From assembly GCA_021776925.1 (NCBI GenBank), contig JAJFFB010000083.1:1-40159 (forward strand): a stretch of DNA of 40,159 nt, written 5' to 3'. The notes under the pieces were generated by a model. The model was not told the DNA's origin. It did not search any database and saw nothing but the letters and a program-made list of their open reading frames with translations. The position numbers and the translations under genes were made by a program. This document shows, one piece after another, positions 24,385 to 32,135 of this stretch. Source of the stretch: Planctomycetota bacterium (lineage in GTDB: Bacteria > Planctomycetota > UBA1135). How positions within the stretch are numbered: the stretch's first letter is position 1; each line of letters starts with the position of its first letter.

Positions 24385-26294
24385 GCGTTCTCCATGGCAG
24401 GAGGATAAGGAATCAAGATGCGGAACAAGGCGCCGCCCGGTGCCGCGTTGGCGACGCTGACGCTGCCGCCGTGGGCGCGCGCGATCTCGGCGACGATGGC
24501 CAGGCCGAGGCCGGCGCCACGACCAGATCCGGCGGCGGAGCCCGCCTGCACGAAGGGTTGGAACAGCGATTGCGCACGCCCCGCCGGGATGCCGCAACCG
24601 TGGTCACGCACCTCGATCACCAGTTGGTTTTCTAGACCGTCGACCTCGAAGTTCAGCTCGCAGCGCTCGGAACCGCTGTGGCGCAAGGCGTTGTCGAGCA
24701 GATTGAGCACCGCGCGGCGCAGGGCTTCGCCGTCGATCATCGCTTCACTCTCGGGCCAGTGGCCGCGGCACATCAGATTGCCGCCCTGGCGTTGCACCCA
24801 GTCGACCGCTTCCTCGACCATCTGTTCGCGCCAGGCGTCAAGAGACACTGCCTCGAGATGGGCGTGCGGTGCTTCGCCGCGATCGATGCGCGAGAAGTCG
24901 AGCACGTCATCAACCAGCCGACGCAAGCGCATCGCTTCGCGCCGGATCAGACGGTGATAACGCGCAGTGCCCGCCTCATCCGAGACCCGGCCGACCTCCA
25001 GGTTTTCAGCCATCAACAGGATCGACGCCAGCGGGGTGCGCAATTCGTGCGATACATTTGCGACAAAGTCAGTACGCAATTGATGCAGCCTCCGCTCCCG
25101 CGCCAGGGTTCGCTGCAGGGCCACCCCCGCCGCCACGCAGGTGATGGCCAGAGCGGTCAGGCCCAGCCGCATCCACAGGCGCCCGCGACCTGCTGCACGC
25201 AGCCAGGCCTCCGGATCGGTGTGGACCAATCGTAACGGAGGCATGCTCTGGTCGAATTCAATCCTGCGGAGCGCTTGCCCTTCTCCCTCCGCCACCAAGA
25301 AACCGGATGGAAGCAGACCCTGTTCCAGCCATGCCTGGTTGCGGTTTTCCACCAGATCCTCGGTGGACAGGATTCGAATCACCACGAGGTCGTCGCCGGA
25401 GGGATCCACCCGTTCCGCCGCGAAGAAAATGGTTTGGCCATCATTAGTAATGGCGGGCCATCCCTCGGGGCGTTCGGGGAAGAAGGAGCGGATCTCGCGC
25501 AAGTAGGAACGCGCCAGTTCCGAGGGCATGGACGGGGATTCCGGACCAACCACCCCACTCAGCCGAACCATCCAATCCGCGAGTTCAAAGGGCCAGCCGG
25601 GCGGAGGTACACCTGGGAATCCCCATCTTGGACGAGCCTCAAAGTCCAGAGCAATCCTTTCTTCACGGATGCCGGTGAGGATGGTGTCGTAGTCCGCCTT
25701 TCGTTCGACTTCGGGGAGATGAGGCGCGGCGGCGAGAAAACCGCGCAGGAGGAGTGATACCCTTTCCAAAGTCTCACTGCCGGTCAGGCTGTTCTGCATG
25801 GCGCGCCAGGTCGCGGCCACTTGCTGCCCATTCTTATTCTTGCCCGCCAATTGAATCAGACGTAGATGGGCGCGCGCCCGACGCTTGGGGTCCTGGGTTT
25901 TGGCCAGAGCCTCTTGCACCAGAGCCAAGGCCCGGTCGAGGTCTTGTTCCCGGATTTCAGCGTTTTCGGACTCGGAGAAGAGAAGGTCGAAGGTGGTTTC
26001 CCCGGGGGCCTGCAATTCGGTCCAGTCCTGCCACTCGGGTCGTGGGCCCTGCACCGCCACATAGTCTTCCAACGGGCAGGTGTAGGAGTCGCCGCACCAT
26101 GGGTCCATCCAGGCGAGATCCTGGAGCAGCCGATCCCATTCCTCTTGAAGCCCGTCGTGGATGGTTCCGGACAGGCGTGCCAGTTCCTGCTCGCCGCCCG
26201 CGCGGGGGTCGAGCAGGGGGCTCCAGGCGACCGCGGCGAGGACCACGCCGGCGGCGATGCCGAGCCATGGGAGGGTGCGATCAGGAAGGGCCAA
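24381..26294 (-). CDS. Sensor histidine kinase with large extracytoplasmic domain
   Basis: The 637-residue kinase has TM1 (about residues 11-27), an extracytoplasmic domain of about 345 residues, TM2 (about 374-393) and a HisKA domain with H416 in NVSHELRTPLASIL. The HATPase domain has the N box NLLDNALRHS, G1 DHGCGIP and G2 GAGLGLAIV. It should autophosphorylate on H416 and pass phosphate to D54 of the regulator encoded directly after it. The sensor domain looks helical and TPR-like in its first part, with a mixed alpha/beta second part, and I do not recognise a ligand. The start is TTG 26294, because an in-frame stop lies just upstream and the next alternatives would cut TM1. GC3 is low in the sensor part and high in the kinase part. 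A TGTCAA-N5-TGTCAA site lies 32-48 nt upstream. Confidence 0.9.
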   Translation of the reverse strand: MALPDRTLPWLGIAAGVVLAAVAWSPLLDPRAGGEQELARLSGTIHDGLQEEWDRLLQDLAWMDPWCGDSYTCPLEDYVAVQGPRPEWQDWTELQAPGETTFDLLFSESENAEIREQDLDRALALVQEALAKTQDPKRRARAHLRLIQLAGKNKNGQQVAATWRAMQNSLTGSETLERVSLLLRGFLAAAPHLPEVERKADYDTILTGIREERIALDFEARPRWGFPGVPPPGWPFELADWMVRLSGVVGPESPSMPSELARSYLREIRSFFPERPEGWPAITNDGQTIFFAAERVDPSGDDLVVIRILSTEDLVENRNQAWLEQGLLPSGFLVAEGEGQALRRIEFDQSMPPLRLVHTDPEAWLRAAGRGRLWMRLGLTALAITCVAAGVALQRTLARERRLHQLRTDFVANVSHELRTPLASILLMAENLEVGRVSDEAGTARYHRLIRREAMRLRRLVDDVLDFSRIDRGEAPHAHLEAVSLDAWREQMVEEAVDWVQRQGGNLMCRGHWPESEAMIDGEALRRAVLNLLDNALRHSGSERCELNFEVDGLENQLVIEVRDHGCGIPAGRAQSLFQPFVQAGSAAGSGRGAGLGLAIVAEIARAHGGSVSVANAAPGGALFRILIPYPPAMENA

Positions 26295-26325
26295 GGCTCC
26301 AGGCTAAGCCCGTCGCCTTGGCCCC

Positions 26326-26342
26326 TGTCAAGATCGTGTCAA
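26326..26342 (+). promoter_or_regulatory. TGTCAA-N5-TGTCAA direct repeat upstream of sensor kinase gene
   Basis: TGTCAA at 26326-26331 is repeated at 26337-26342, exactly 11 bp later, in the same orientation relative to the gene as the pair at 23586-23602. On the coding strand it reads TTGACA-N5-TTGACA, 32-48 nt before the kinase start. The 84-nt spacer otherwise holds the end of the upstream exported-protein gene and a small GC-rich stem. The site suggests autoregulation by the adjacent OmpR-type regulator. Confidence 0.6.
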
Positions 26343-26378
26343 CTCCGCCGTAGGGCGGCGCGACCGATCGCCCGCGGA

Positions 26379-28754
26379 TTACTTGCGGATCAACTCCATC
26401 GCTTCGTCGTAGAAGGTATTGATCTCTTCGTCGCTGCCCGGTCCAACCATGTTGCCGGCGCGGTCGAGCAACTCGCGCGCCACCTCTTGGTGGCCGAGTC
26501 GGTAGTGGCACATGGCCATGAACAGCACGTCACTGGAGGCGTCGTACTGATTGCTGCTGGACCGGTTCATGGCCTCGCAACGCTTCAGGGTTTCGAGCGC
26601 CTGGCTGTACGCCCCGGTGCGGTATTGAGCCACACCCAAGGTGTTCAGGAACCAGTGGTTCTGTGGCTCCATCGAGGTTGCCCTCTGCGAAAGGTCGAGG
26701 CCGGCCTGGTAGGAACTTGCGCCCTGGTCGGCGTAACGAACCATGAACCAGGCCTGCGTGTTGAGATCATTGGCACTGGTGATGAAGCTCTCATCGGTTT
26801 CGGGTCCTGTTTCGGGTCCGAAGCCGGGGCCTGATGAAATCGCCGGGCGCGAGGAGGGCACTCCCTGAGCAAAGACGAGTCCAACCCCGATCATCGGCAT
26901 CATCACGCCGAGCGGACTGAAGGTGTCGAGGGTCAGGCCGTCACTGTCGTTGCGGATGGCGAGCGCGACCCCACTCAGGTGCTGCTGCCAGTACTCCATT
27001 TCCGGGGCGGCACCGGTGTCGGCGAACTGCTCCGGGATCAGGCCCATGGTCATCATCAGGACCGGCGGCACGATCTGACGCAGGTCCGCATAGACCAGCA
27101 TCACTGCGCTGCCATCATCGCCGCGGGCCAGGCCGCGCATGGTGCGTTGGTAGACCTCACTCGAGGCGATGGTGGCGCCGTTGCCCCATCCAGTGGCGGC
27201 GTCAACCAGCACCTGCGAGGTCGAGGCGATCATCAGCTTGCCGTTGGCGATCGCCATGGTCGGCGCCATGATCGGAAAATTCTCGATCTCGATGGTCTGG
27301 GCGGCGATGCCACCGTCGAGTTCGGCGGCGACAAAACGCAGCGGCGCATTGCCCGCCATCATGCCCTGGACGCGGGCGAGCACCAAGCGCGCAGCCTCTT
27401 CGTCTTTGACCTCGACCGACATCAGCCAGTCAGGAATCATCGGTCCGGTCGGCGCGAACTGCACCAGGCTGATTTCGTCGCCGAAGGCGTTGAGGAAGTC
27501 GCGTTGCAGGTCAAAGCCGGTCTGCGAGAAGCCCGCCGCCATCATGGTGCCCACCCGTTTGCCGGTGCCCGGCAGCAGCGTGTCAATCAAAGCGAGGAAG
27601 CGGTCATGCAGGATTGCCGGGTCGAATTTCATGCCGACCAGCGCCACGGCGTCGGCTGGGGCTTGATGGGCCATGGCAATGCCACCGGGCATCGCGTCGA
27701 GCAGGCTGAAAACACCGCGCGGTTCGCCGTCGAAGACCACGCCAAAGCTTTCGCGCACGCCGCCCTCGGTCATCGACAGAGCGAAGCCCGAACCGACGTA
27801 GGAGTCGAAGCCAAGCAGTGAGTTTGCCTCGTCGAGAACCGGCGGAATGAAGTTCTGCAGGATCGACAGCTCATCCCCGGTGTTGCCATAGGCGAACAGC
27901 ACCGGGTCGCCGCTGGTCATGCGCTCGTGCACCTTGATGAAGTCGGGGTTGGCGGCCAGCGAGTCGGCAGGCGAACCGGTGACGGCCTGCTCAAAGGTCT
28001 CGAGGTTGGTGGCAATGACCCAGGTGTCGCCGGCGAGGTCGGCGTAGAGATCGGTGACGACGCCGCGCGTCTGTTCGATGGAAAAGGACACGTGGGTGAC
28101 CGAGCGGCCAAGGATGTCATCGTTGTGGATGTCAATGACCGGGCCTTGGATCTGCTGAGGGTTGGACAGCACCTCGTGCACGTGCTGGCGCAGCGCCGGA
28201 CCCGGCTGGATCACCAGGACCATGTCCACGCCGACTTCGACATTGAGCTCCTCCGGGAACCAGCCCGAGGCGGTTTCGGGGCTCATCAAACCCATCGAAC
28301 TCATCGTCATGTCCATGCGCATGGAGGCGACCATGCCGGCGAGATCGAGCATTGCGCGCACGTTGAGCGGCGAGTCGGGCGAGATCTCGACCTCGGTCTG
28401 GGTGCCGTCGGGCTGCTCGACCCAGATGCGGAAACCACGGATGCCGATCGCGGCGTGGCCGGCGAGGAACTGACTGATCGGCACGTTGGCGAGCAGTGAA
28501 TCGACCGGATGATCCGGATCGGCACCGATCATGGCGAATAGCGGCTCGAAGAAGCTGGCGAATTCTGGATCGTCGACGAGCTGGACCAGATCGAGCTGGT
28601 GCAGTCCCCTGTCGAGAGCGCCGGCGTCGACCTCGAGATAGGCGAAAACGTCGGCGGGCATCTTGCTCGCGGGTTGGTCCTGCTGCGCCGAAACGGGCTG
28701 GGCCAAGGCCAAGGCAAGCAAGGGAAGGGAGACCATCCTTGCGAGGGGTGTCAT
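26379..28754 (-). CDS. Exported DUF3352-like protein with C-terminal TPR region
   Basis: The 791-residue precursor has a signal peptide (MTPLARMVSLPLLALALAQPVSA). The mature part starts with MPADVFAYLEVDAGALDRGLHQLDLVQLVDDPEFASFFEPL. That opening resembles the DUF3352-type exported proteins common in Planctomycetota, which have no known function. The middle has repeated beta-alpha segments without catalytic motifs. After a low-complexity SSRPAISSGPGFGPETGPETDE linker, the last 130 residues form TPR-like helices (NHWFLNTLGVAQYRTGAYSQALETLKRCEAM). ATG 28754 is chosen because it gives the signal peptide. The frame continues upstream to 29753 only as antisense of glnA. GC3 is high throughout, unlike the neighbouring two-component genes. 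The glnA terminator separates it from glnA. Confidence 0.72.
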   Translation of the reverse strand: MTPLARMVSLPLLALALAQPVSAQQDQPASKMPADVFAYLEVDAGALDRGLHQLDLVQLVDDPEFASFFEPLFAMIGADPDHPVDSLLANVPISQFLAGHAAIGIRGFRIWVEQPDGTQTEVEISPDSPLNVRAMLDLAGMVASMRMDMTMSSMGLMSPETASGWFPEELNVEVGVDMVLVIQPGPALRQHVHEVLSNPQQIQGPVIDIHNDDILGRSVTHVSFSIEQTRGVVTDLYADLAGDTWVIATNLETFEQAVTGSPADSLAANPDFIKVHERMTSGDPVLFAYGNTGDELSILQNFIPPVLDEANSLLGFDSYVGSGFALSMTEGGVRESFGVVFDGEPRGVFSLLDAMPGGIAMAHQAPADAVALVGMKFDPAILHDRFLALIDTLLPGTGKRVGTMMAAGFSQTGFDLQRDFLNAFGDEISLVQFAPTGPMIPDWLMSVEVKDEEAARLVLARVQGMMAGNAPLRFVAAELDGGIAAQTIEIENFPIMAPTMAIANGKLMIASTSQVLVDAATGWGNGATIASSEVYQRTMRGLARGDDGSAVMLVYADLRQIVPPVLMMTMGLIPEQFADTGAAPEMEYWQQHLSGVALAIRNDSDGLTLDTFSPLGVMMPMIGVGLVFAQGVPSSRPAISSGPGFGPETGPETDESFITSANDLNTQAWFMVRYADQGASSYQAGLDLSQRATSMEPQNHWFLNTLGVAQYRTGAYSQALETLKRCEAMNRSSSNQYDASSDVLFMAMCHYRLGHQEVARELLDRAGNMVGPGSDEEINTFYDEAMELIRK

Positions 28755-28820
28755 GGTGTGTTTTATTAGGATTCCGAGGGAACAGATTTCCCGGAACCAT
28801 ACGCTTGAGGCGGAGATCCG

Positions 28821-28856
28821 CAAGAAAAAACGGGGATGCCTGAGAAGGCATCCCCG
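28821..28856 (-). terminator. Rho-independent terminator of glnA
   Basis: CGGGGATGCCT (28831-28841) pairs perfectly with AGGCATCCCCG (28846-28856), an 11-bp stem with a four-base loop. Read on the minus strand, the stem is followed by six T residues (28825-28830), so it terminates transcription coming from glnA, whose stop is 60 nt upstream. Confidence 0.9.
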
Positions 28857-28915
28857 TGAAGGGTCAGGACCGGCACGGAGGCCTTGAGAAAAGGCTCCGC
28901 CGGCCAGCTCGGGGG

Positions 28916-30307
28916 CTACATCGAGTTGAGGTAGCGGTCGAGCTCCCACGGGTGCACCGCGGCGATGTACTCGTGCCATTCGGCACGCTTGGCGGTCAGG
29001 AACTGGTCGAAGGTGTGCGGGCCGAGGGCGTCCTGCAGGACCTTGTCCTTCTCCAGGCAGTCGAGGGCCTCGCCGAGGTTGCCGGGCAGGCTCTTGATCT
29101 TGAGGCGCGAGCGCTCGCGCTGGCTCATGCGGTAGACGTTGCCGCTGACCGGATCCGGCGGATCGATCTGGTTCTTGACCCCGTCGAGGCCGGCGGCGAG
29201 CATGACCGCGAAGGCCAGGTAGGGGTTGCACGACGGATCGGGCATGCGCAGCTCGATGCGCGTGCCGACGCCGCGGCGGTCGGGCACGCGGATCAGCGGC
29301 GAGCGGTTGCGCATCGACCAGGCGAGGTGGGTGGGGGCCTCGTAGCCAGGCACCAGGCGCTTGTAGGAGTTGACCGTGGGGTTGGTGATCGCGACCAGCG
29401 CGCGGGCGTGCTTGAGCAGGCCGCCGACGTACCAGCGCATGGTGTCGGAGATGCCACCGTCGGCGTCGCCCTCTTTGTAGAAGGCGTTTTCGCCGTCGCG
29501 GAACAGCGACTGGTGCACGTGCATGCCGGAGCCGTTCTGGCCGAAGATCGGCTTGGGCATGAAGGTCGCGTGCAGACCCATGTCGCGGGCGACGCGGCGC
29601 ACCACGAAGCGGAACATCGACAGGCGGTCGGCGGTGACGATGGCGTCGTCGTACTTGAAGTCGATCTCGTGCTGGCCGGGGGCGACTTCGTGGTGCGCGG
29701 CCTCGATCTCGAAGCCGAGTTTCTCCAGCGCGATGACGATCTCGCGGCGGCACTCCTCACCGAGGTCGATCGGCGCGAGGTCGAAGTAGCCGGCGGCGTC
29801 GTGGGTTTCGGTGGTGGCACGGCCCTCTTCGTCGCGTTGGAACAGGAAGAACTCGGCCTCGGGGCCGCAGTTCATCGAGTAGCCAAGCTCGGAAGCCTGC
29901 GCCACGATGCGCCTGAGCACCCCGCGCGGGCAACCGTCAAAGGCGCATTCATCCGGGGTGTAGACGTCGCAGATGATCGACGCCACCCGGCCGTGGTCGT
30001 CGGAGTGCACCCCGAAGCTGGCCCACGGATCGACGCGGAAGGACTCCAGATTCGGCTTCAGCAGCATGTCGGACTCCTCGATGCGGGTGAAACCCTCGAT
30101 CGAGGAACCATCGAACATGATCTCGCCGTCGAGCGCCTTCTGGAACTGGCTCGAAGGCACCTCGACGTTCTTGTTGGTGCCCATGATGTCGGTGAACTGC
30201 AAACGCAGGAAACGGACGTTGTTCTGGACCATGTGGTCGAGGATCGACTGGCGGGTCCAGGTCGGAGTCGGGGTAACCATCGGCGGAGCAGGGGTCTGGG
30301 TCGTCAT
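28916..30307 (-). CDS. glnA: Type I glutamine synthetase (GSI-alpha like)
   Basis: The 463-residue enzyme makes glutamine from glutamate, ammonia and ATP as a cytoplasmic dodecamer. Family signatures are FDGSSIEGF, the metal/ammonia-site EAEFFLF, NGSGMHVHQSLF, the ATP-site NSYKRLVPGYEAPTH and the glutamate-site RIELRMPDPSCNPYLA. R75 in FTRIEESDM corresponds to the feedback-inhibition Arg62 of Bacillus GS. The adenylylation tyrosine loop of GSI-beta enzymes is absent, and the length is GSI-alpha-like. Regulation is therefore likely by feedback and by transcription, not by GlnE. The first 16 residues are a Pro/Thr-rich extension; a start at Met10 (30280) is possible. A strong terminator follows, so it is probably monocistronic. 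Confidence 0.95.
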   Translation of the reverse strand: MTTQTPAPPMVTPTPTWTRQSILDHMVQNNVRFLRLQFTDIMGTNKNVEVPSSQFQKALDGEIMFDGSSIEGFTRIEESDMLLKPNLESFRVDPWASFGVHSDDHGRVASIICDVYTPDECAFDGCPRGVLRRIVAQASELGYSMNCGPEAEFFLFQRDEEGRATTETHDAAGYFDLAPIDLGEECRREIVIALEKLGFEIEAAHHEVAPGQHEIDFKYDDAIVTADRLSMFRFVVRRVARDMGLHATFMPKPIFGQNGSGMHVHQSLFRDGENAFYKEGDADGGISDTMRWYVGGLLKHARALVAITNPTVNSYKRLVPGYEAPTHLAWSMRNRSPLIRVPDRRGVGTRIELRMPDPSCNPYLAFAVMLAAGLDGVKNQIDPPDPVSGNVYRMSQRERSRLKIKSLPGNLGEALDCLEKDKVLQDALGPHTFDQFLTAKRAEWHEYIAAVHPWELDRYLNSM

Positions 30308-30441
30308 TGCTAGGGGGCCCGTGTGGGCTCGGGACGGCAGAGTTTATCCCTCAGATGCGCACGATTCCGCAGAATAACGCCAAAAAATGGTGGAGATGTC
30401 CAAGGAAATGACTAAATGCTGTGGAAAACTTGCAGAAAACG
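30308..30441 (-). other. glnA upstream region, AT-rich, no clear promoter call
   Basis: The 134-nt spacer between the ABC permease stop and glnA start is the most AT-rich stretch nearby, especially 30370-30441, and must hold the glnA promoter. A TATTCT hexamer (30371-30376, minus) and a TTGGAC hexamer (30398-30403, minus) are present but 21 nt apart, which is too far for a standard sigma-70 promoter. I cannot define operators. Confidence 0.3.
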
Positions 30442-31215
30442 CTAAAAATCAAGCGCACGCAGGCGTATCCATGCAACCGTGAGGCAGGCCGCGGTAACGC
30501 CGACGAAGGTCAGGCTCTGCGCCCACGGATAGGTGCCCTCGGCGATCGGGATCAGCCGGTCGAGATCGATCATGCGGTAGACCGACCACTCCCAGAAGAT
30601 CTTCACCAGATAGAAGGCCATCTGCAGCATCATCACCCCGACCACCACCAGGCCGGGCTTCAATTGGTGCTCGAAGAAAGTCGACAGCATCACCGCTACG
30701 GTGAACACCGCCACCGCGAATAGCGACACATGCAGCGTGGCCAGCAGCACCTGCGCCGCCGGCAGGCTTTCGCCGATCGCCGGGCTGATCAGCCAGGCGC
30801 CGAGAGTGACGAGCACGAAGGGCAGCACGATCATGGCTGCGCCGGTACCCCAGCGCACCAGCAGCAGGCGCGCGCGCGAGATCGGACGCGAGAACAGGAA
30901 CTCAGCGGTGCGGTTGTCGACCTCGCGCGCGATCAGCAGCCCGCCGAGGATCGAACCGGCGATCATCGCCGCCACTCCGCCGCCCTTGAAGAACTGCTGG
31001 ATGCCGAAGTAGGCCCAATAACCGTGCTCGTCGATCATCCAGATGATGTCCTGCACCATCGGCACCGGTATCAGACGACCGAGGCCGGTGAGCGCATCGA
31101 AGTCGCTGCGCAGGTTGGGCCAGAAGATCATCGCCGGCGCGATGTTGACGATCATGAAGACGAAGTAGCCGACCACCAGGAAGCGGTGTTCGCGCAGCAT
31201 CTGGCGCAGCAGCAT
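30442..31215 (-). CDS. ABC-2 type transporter permease
   Basis: The 257-residue membrane protein has about six helices. It contains the ABC-2 permease stretch EVDNRTAEFLFSRPISRARLLLVRW, which marks permeases with a cytoplasmic loop contacting the ATPase. It forms a transporter with the ATPase encoded directly upstream; the substrate is unknown. ATG 31215 overlaps the ATPase stop (TGATG), and a strong GGAGGAGG lies 8 nt upstream within the ATPase gene. The C-terminus is short (LRALDF). The 134-nt AT-rich region after it is the glnA control region. Confidence 0.87.
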   Translation of the reverse strand: MLLRQMLREHRFLVVGYFVFMIVNIAPAMIFWPNLRSDFDALTGLGRLIPVPMVQDIIWMIDEHGYWAYFGIQQFFKGGGVAAMIAGSILGGLLIAREVDNRTAEFLFSRPISRARLLLVRWGTGAAMIVLPFVLVTLGAWLISPAIGESLPAAQVLLATLHVSLFAVAVFTVAVMLSTFFEHQLKPGLVVVGVMMLQMAFYLVKIFWEWSVYRMIDLDRLIPIAEGTYPWAQSLTFVGVTAACLTVAWIRLRALDF

Positions 31216-32135
31216 CAGGCGACCTCCTCCTGGGGGGGGGTGGGGTTGCCGACCCCCACATCCTCCGGACCGTATAGAGCTTCGAACACTTCCTCCAGGC
31301 GACCGGAGCCGTCGCGGATCCCGGCCAGCGGCAGATGCTGCAGCCGTGACAGGACCGACTCCAAGGGGCCGGAGTAGGCCAGCCGCCAACGATGCCCCTG
31401 ACCGCTCCACTCGAAGTTGTCATCGGTCGGCAGCGAATCCTCGCCCACTTCCTCGCGGAAATGCATCAGCAAAACCCGGCTGGCGCGCTCCAGGATCTGC
31501 TCAACCGTGCCGATTTCGAGGATGCGACCGCCGCGCAGAAAGGCCACGCGGTCGGCGACGCGCTCGACGCTGGCGAGGTCGTGCGAGGAAAAGAACACCG
31601 TGCGCCCCTGGGCGGCGGCCTCGGTGAGCATGGACTCGATCAGTCGCCGCGCGTCGGGATCGAGGCCCTCCATCGGTTCGTCCAGCATCAGGATCGGCGC
31701 GCGGGTGGCAAAAGCCTGCGCCAGCAGAAGTTTGCGCTTCATGCCGTGGCTGAAGCCTTTGACGCGCTGACGCCGCGGCAGGCCGAAGGCGTCGAGCAGT
31801 TCCAGCCCGCGGTCGAGATCGGCGTGCTGGTGAAAGGCGATGGCGAAGCGCAGGAACTGGTCGGCGCGCAGGCCCTGGTACAGCGAGGTCTCGCCCGGGG
31901 CATAGCCGATCTGGCGGCGCGCCTGCAGCGACAATCGGAGCGCGTCGACCTCGCCCACGCGGATGCTGCCGGCGTCGGCGCGTACCACTCCGAGCACGCA
32001 CTTGAGGAAGGTGGACTTGCCGGCGCCATTGGGGCCGACAAAGGCGAAGATTTCGCCCTGACGGACCTCAAGGTCCAGATCGGCAAGCACCGCGGTGCCG
32101 TCGTAGCTCTTGCACAATCCTTGGGCCTGGATCAC
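31215..32135 (-). CDS. ABC transporter ATP-binding protein
   Basis: The 306-residue protein has Walker A GPNGAGKST (residues 34-42), a degenerate signature FSHGMKRKLLLAQAF, Walker B ILMLDEPMEGLDPDARR and the switch His in FFSSHDLASVE. This is the CcmA-type layout of ABC-2 exporters. An extra C-terminal domain of about 85 residues follows (LLMHFREEVGEDSLP..., RLQHLPLAGIRDGSGRLEEVF), as in other ABC-2 ATPases. The start is GTG 32135, sharing bases with the stop of the metallo-hydrolase gene (GTGA). A G8 run (31232-31239) near the 3' end encodes Pro-rich PTPPQEE. It drives the permease encoded next. Confidence 0.92.
   Translation of the reverse strand: MIQAQGLCKSYDGTAVLADLDLEVRQGEIFAFVGPNGAGKSTFLKCVLGVVRADAGSIRVGEVDALRLSLQARRQIGYAPGETSLYQGLRADQFLRFAIAFHQHADLDRGLELLDAFGLPRRQRVKGFSHGMKRKLLLAQAFATRAPILMLDEPMEGLDPDARRLIESMLTEAAAQGRTVFFSSHDLASVERVADRVAFLRGGRILEIGTVEQILERASRVLLMHFREEVGEDSLPTDDNFEWSGQGHRWRLAYSGPLESVLSRLQHLPLAGIRDGSGRLEEVFEALYGPEDVGVGNPTPPQEEVA

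Noticed and set aside
28755..29753. Upstream extension of the 26379-28754 frame through glnA
   Set aside because: It is antisense to glnA, and a good signal peptide begins at 28754.
30365..30390. Sigma-54 promoter before glnA (TTGGCG...CTGCGG on the minus strand)
   Set aside because: The distance between GG and GC is one base short of the strict -24/-12 spacing.
4879..31239. G/C homopolymers of 8-9 bases in ctaA (two), sco, protease and ABC ATPase genes as phase-variation tracts
   Set aside because: At about one third G and one third C, roughly eight runs of at least 8 bases are expected by chance in 40 kb. Five are seen, so there is no enrichment.
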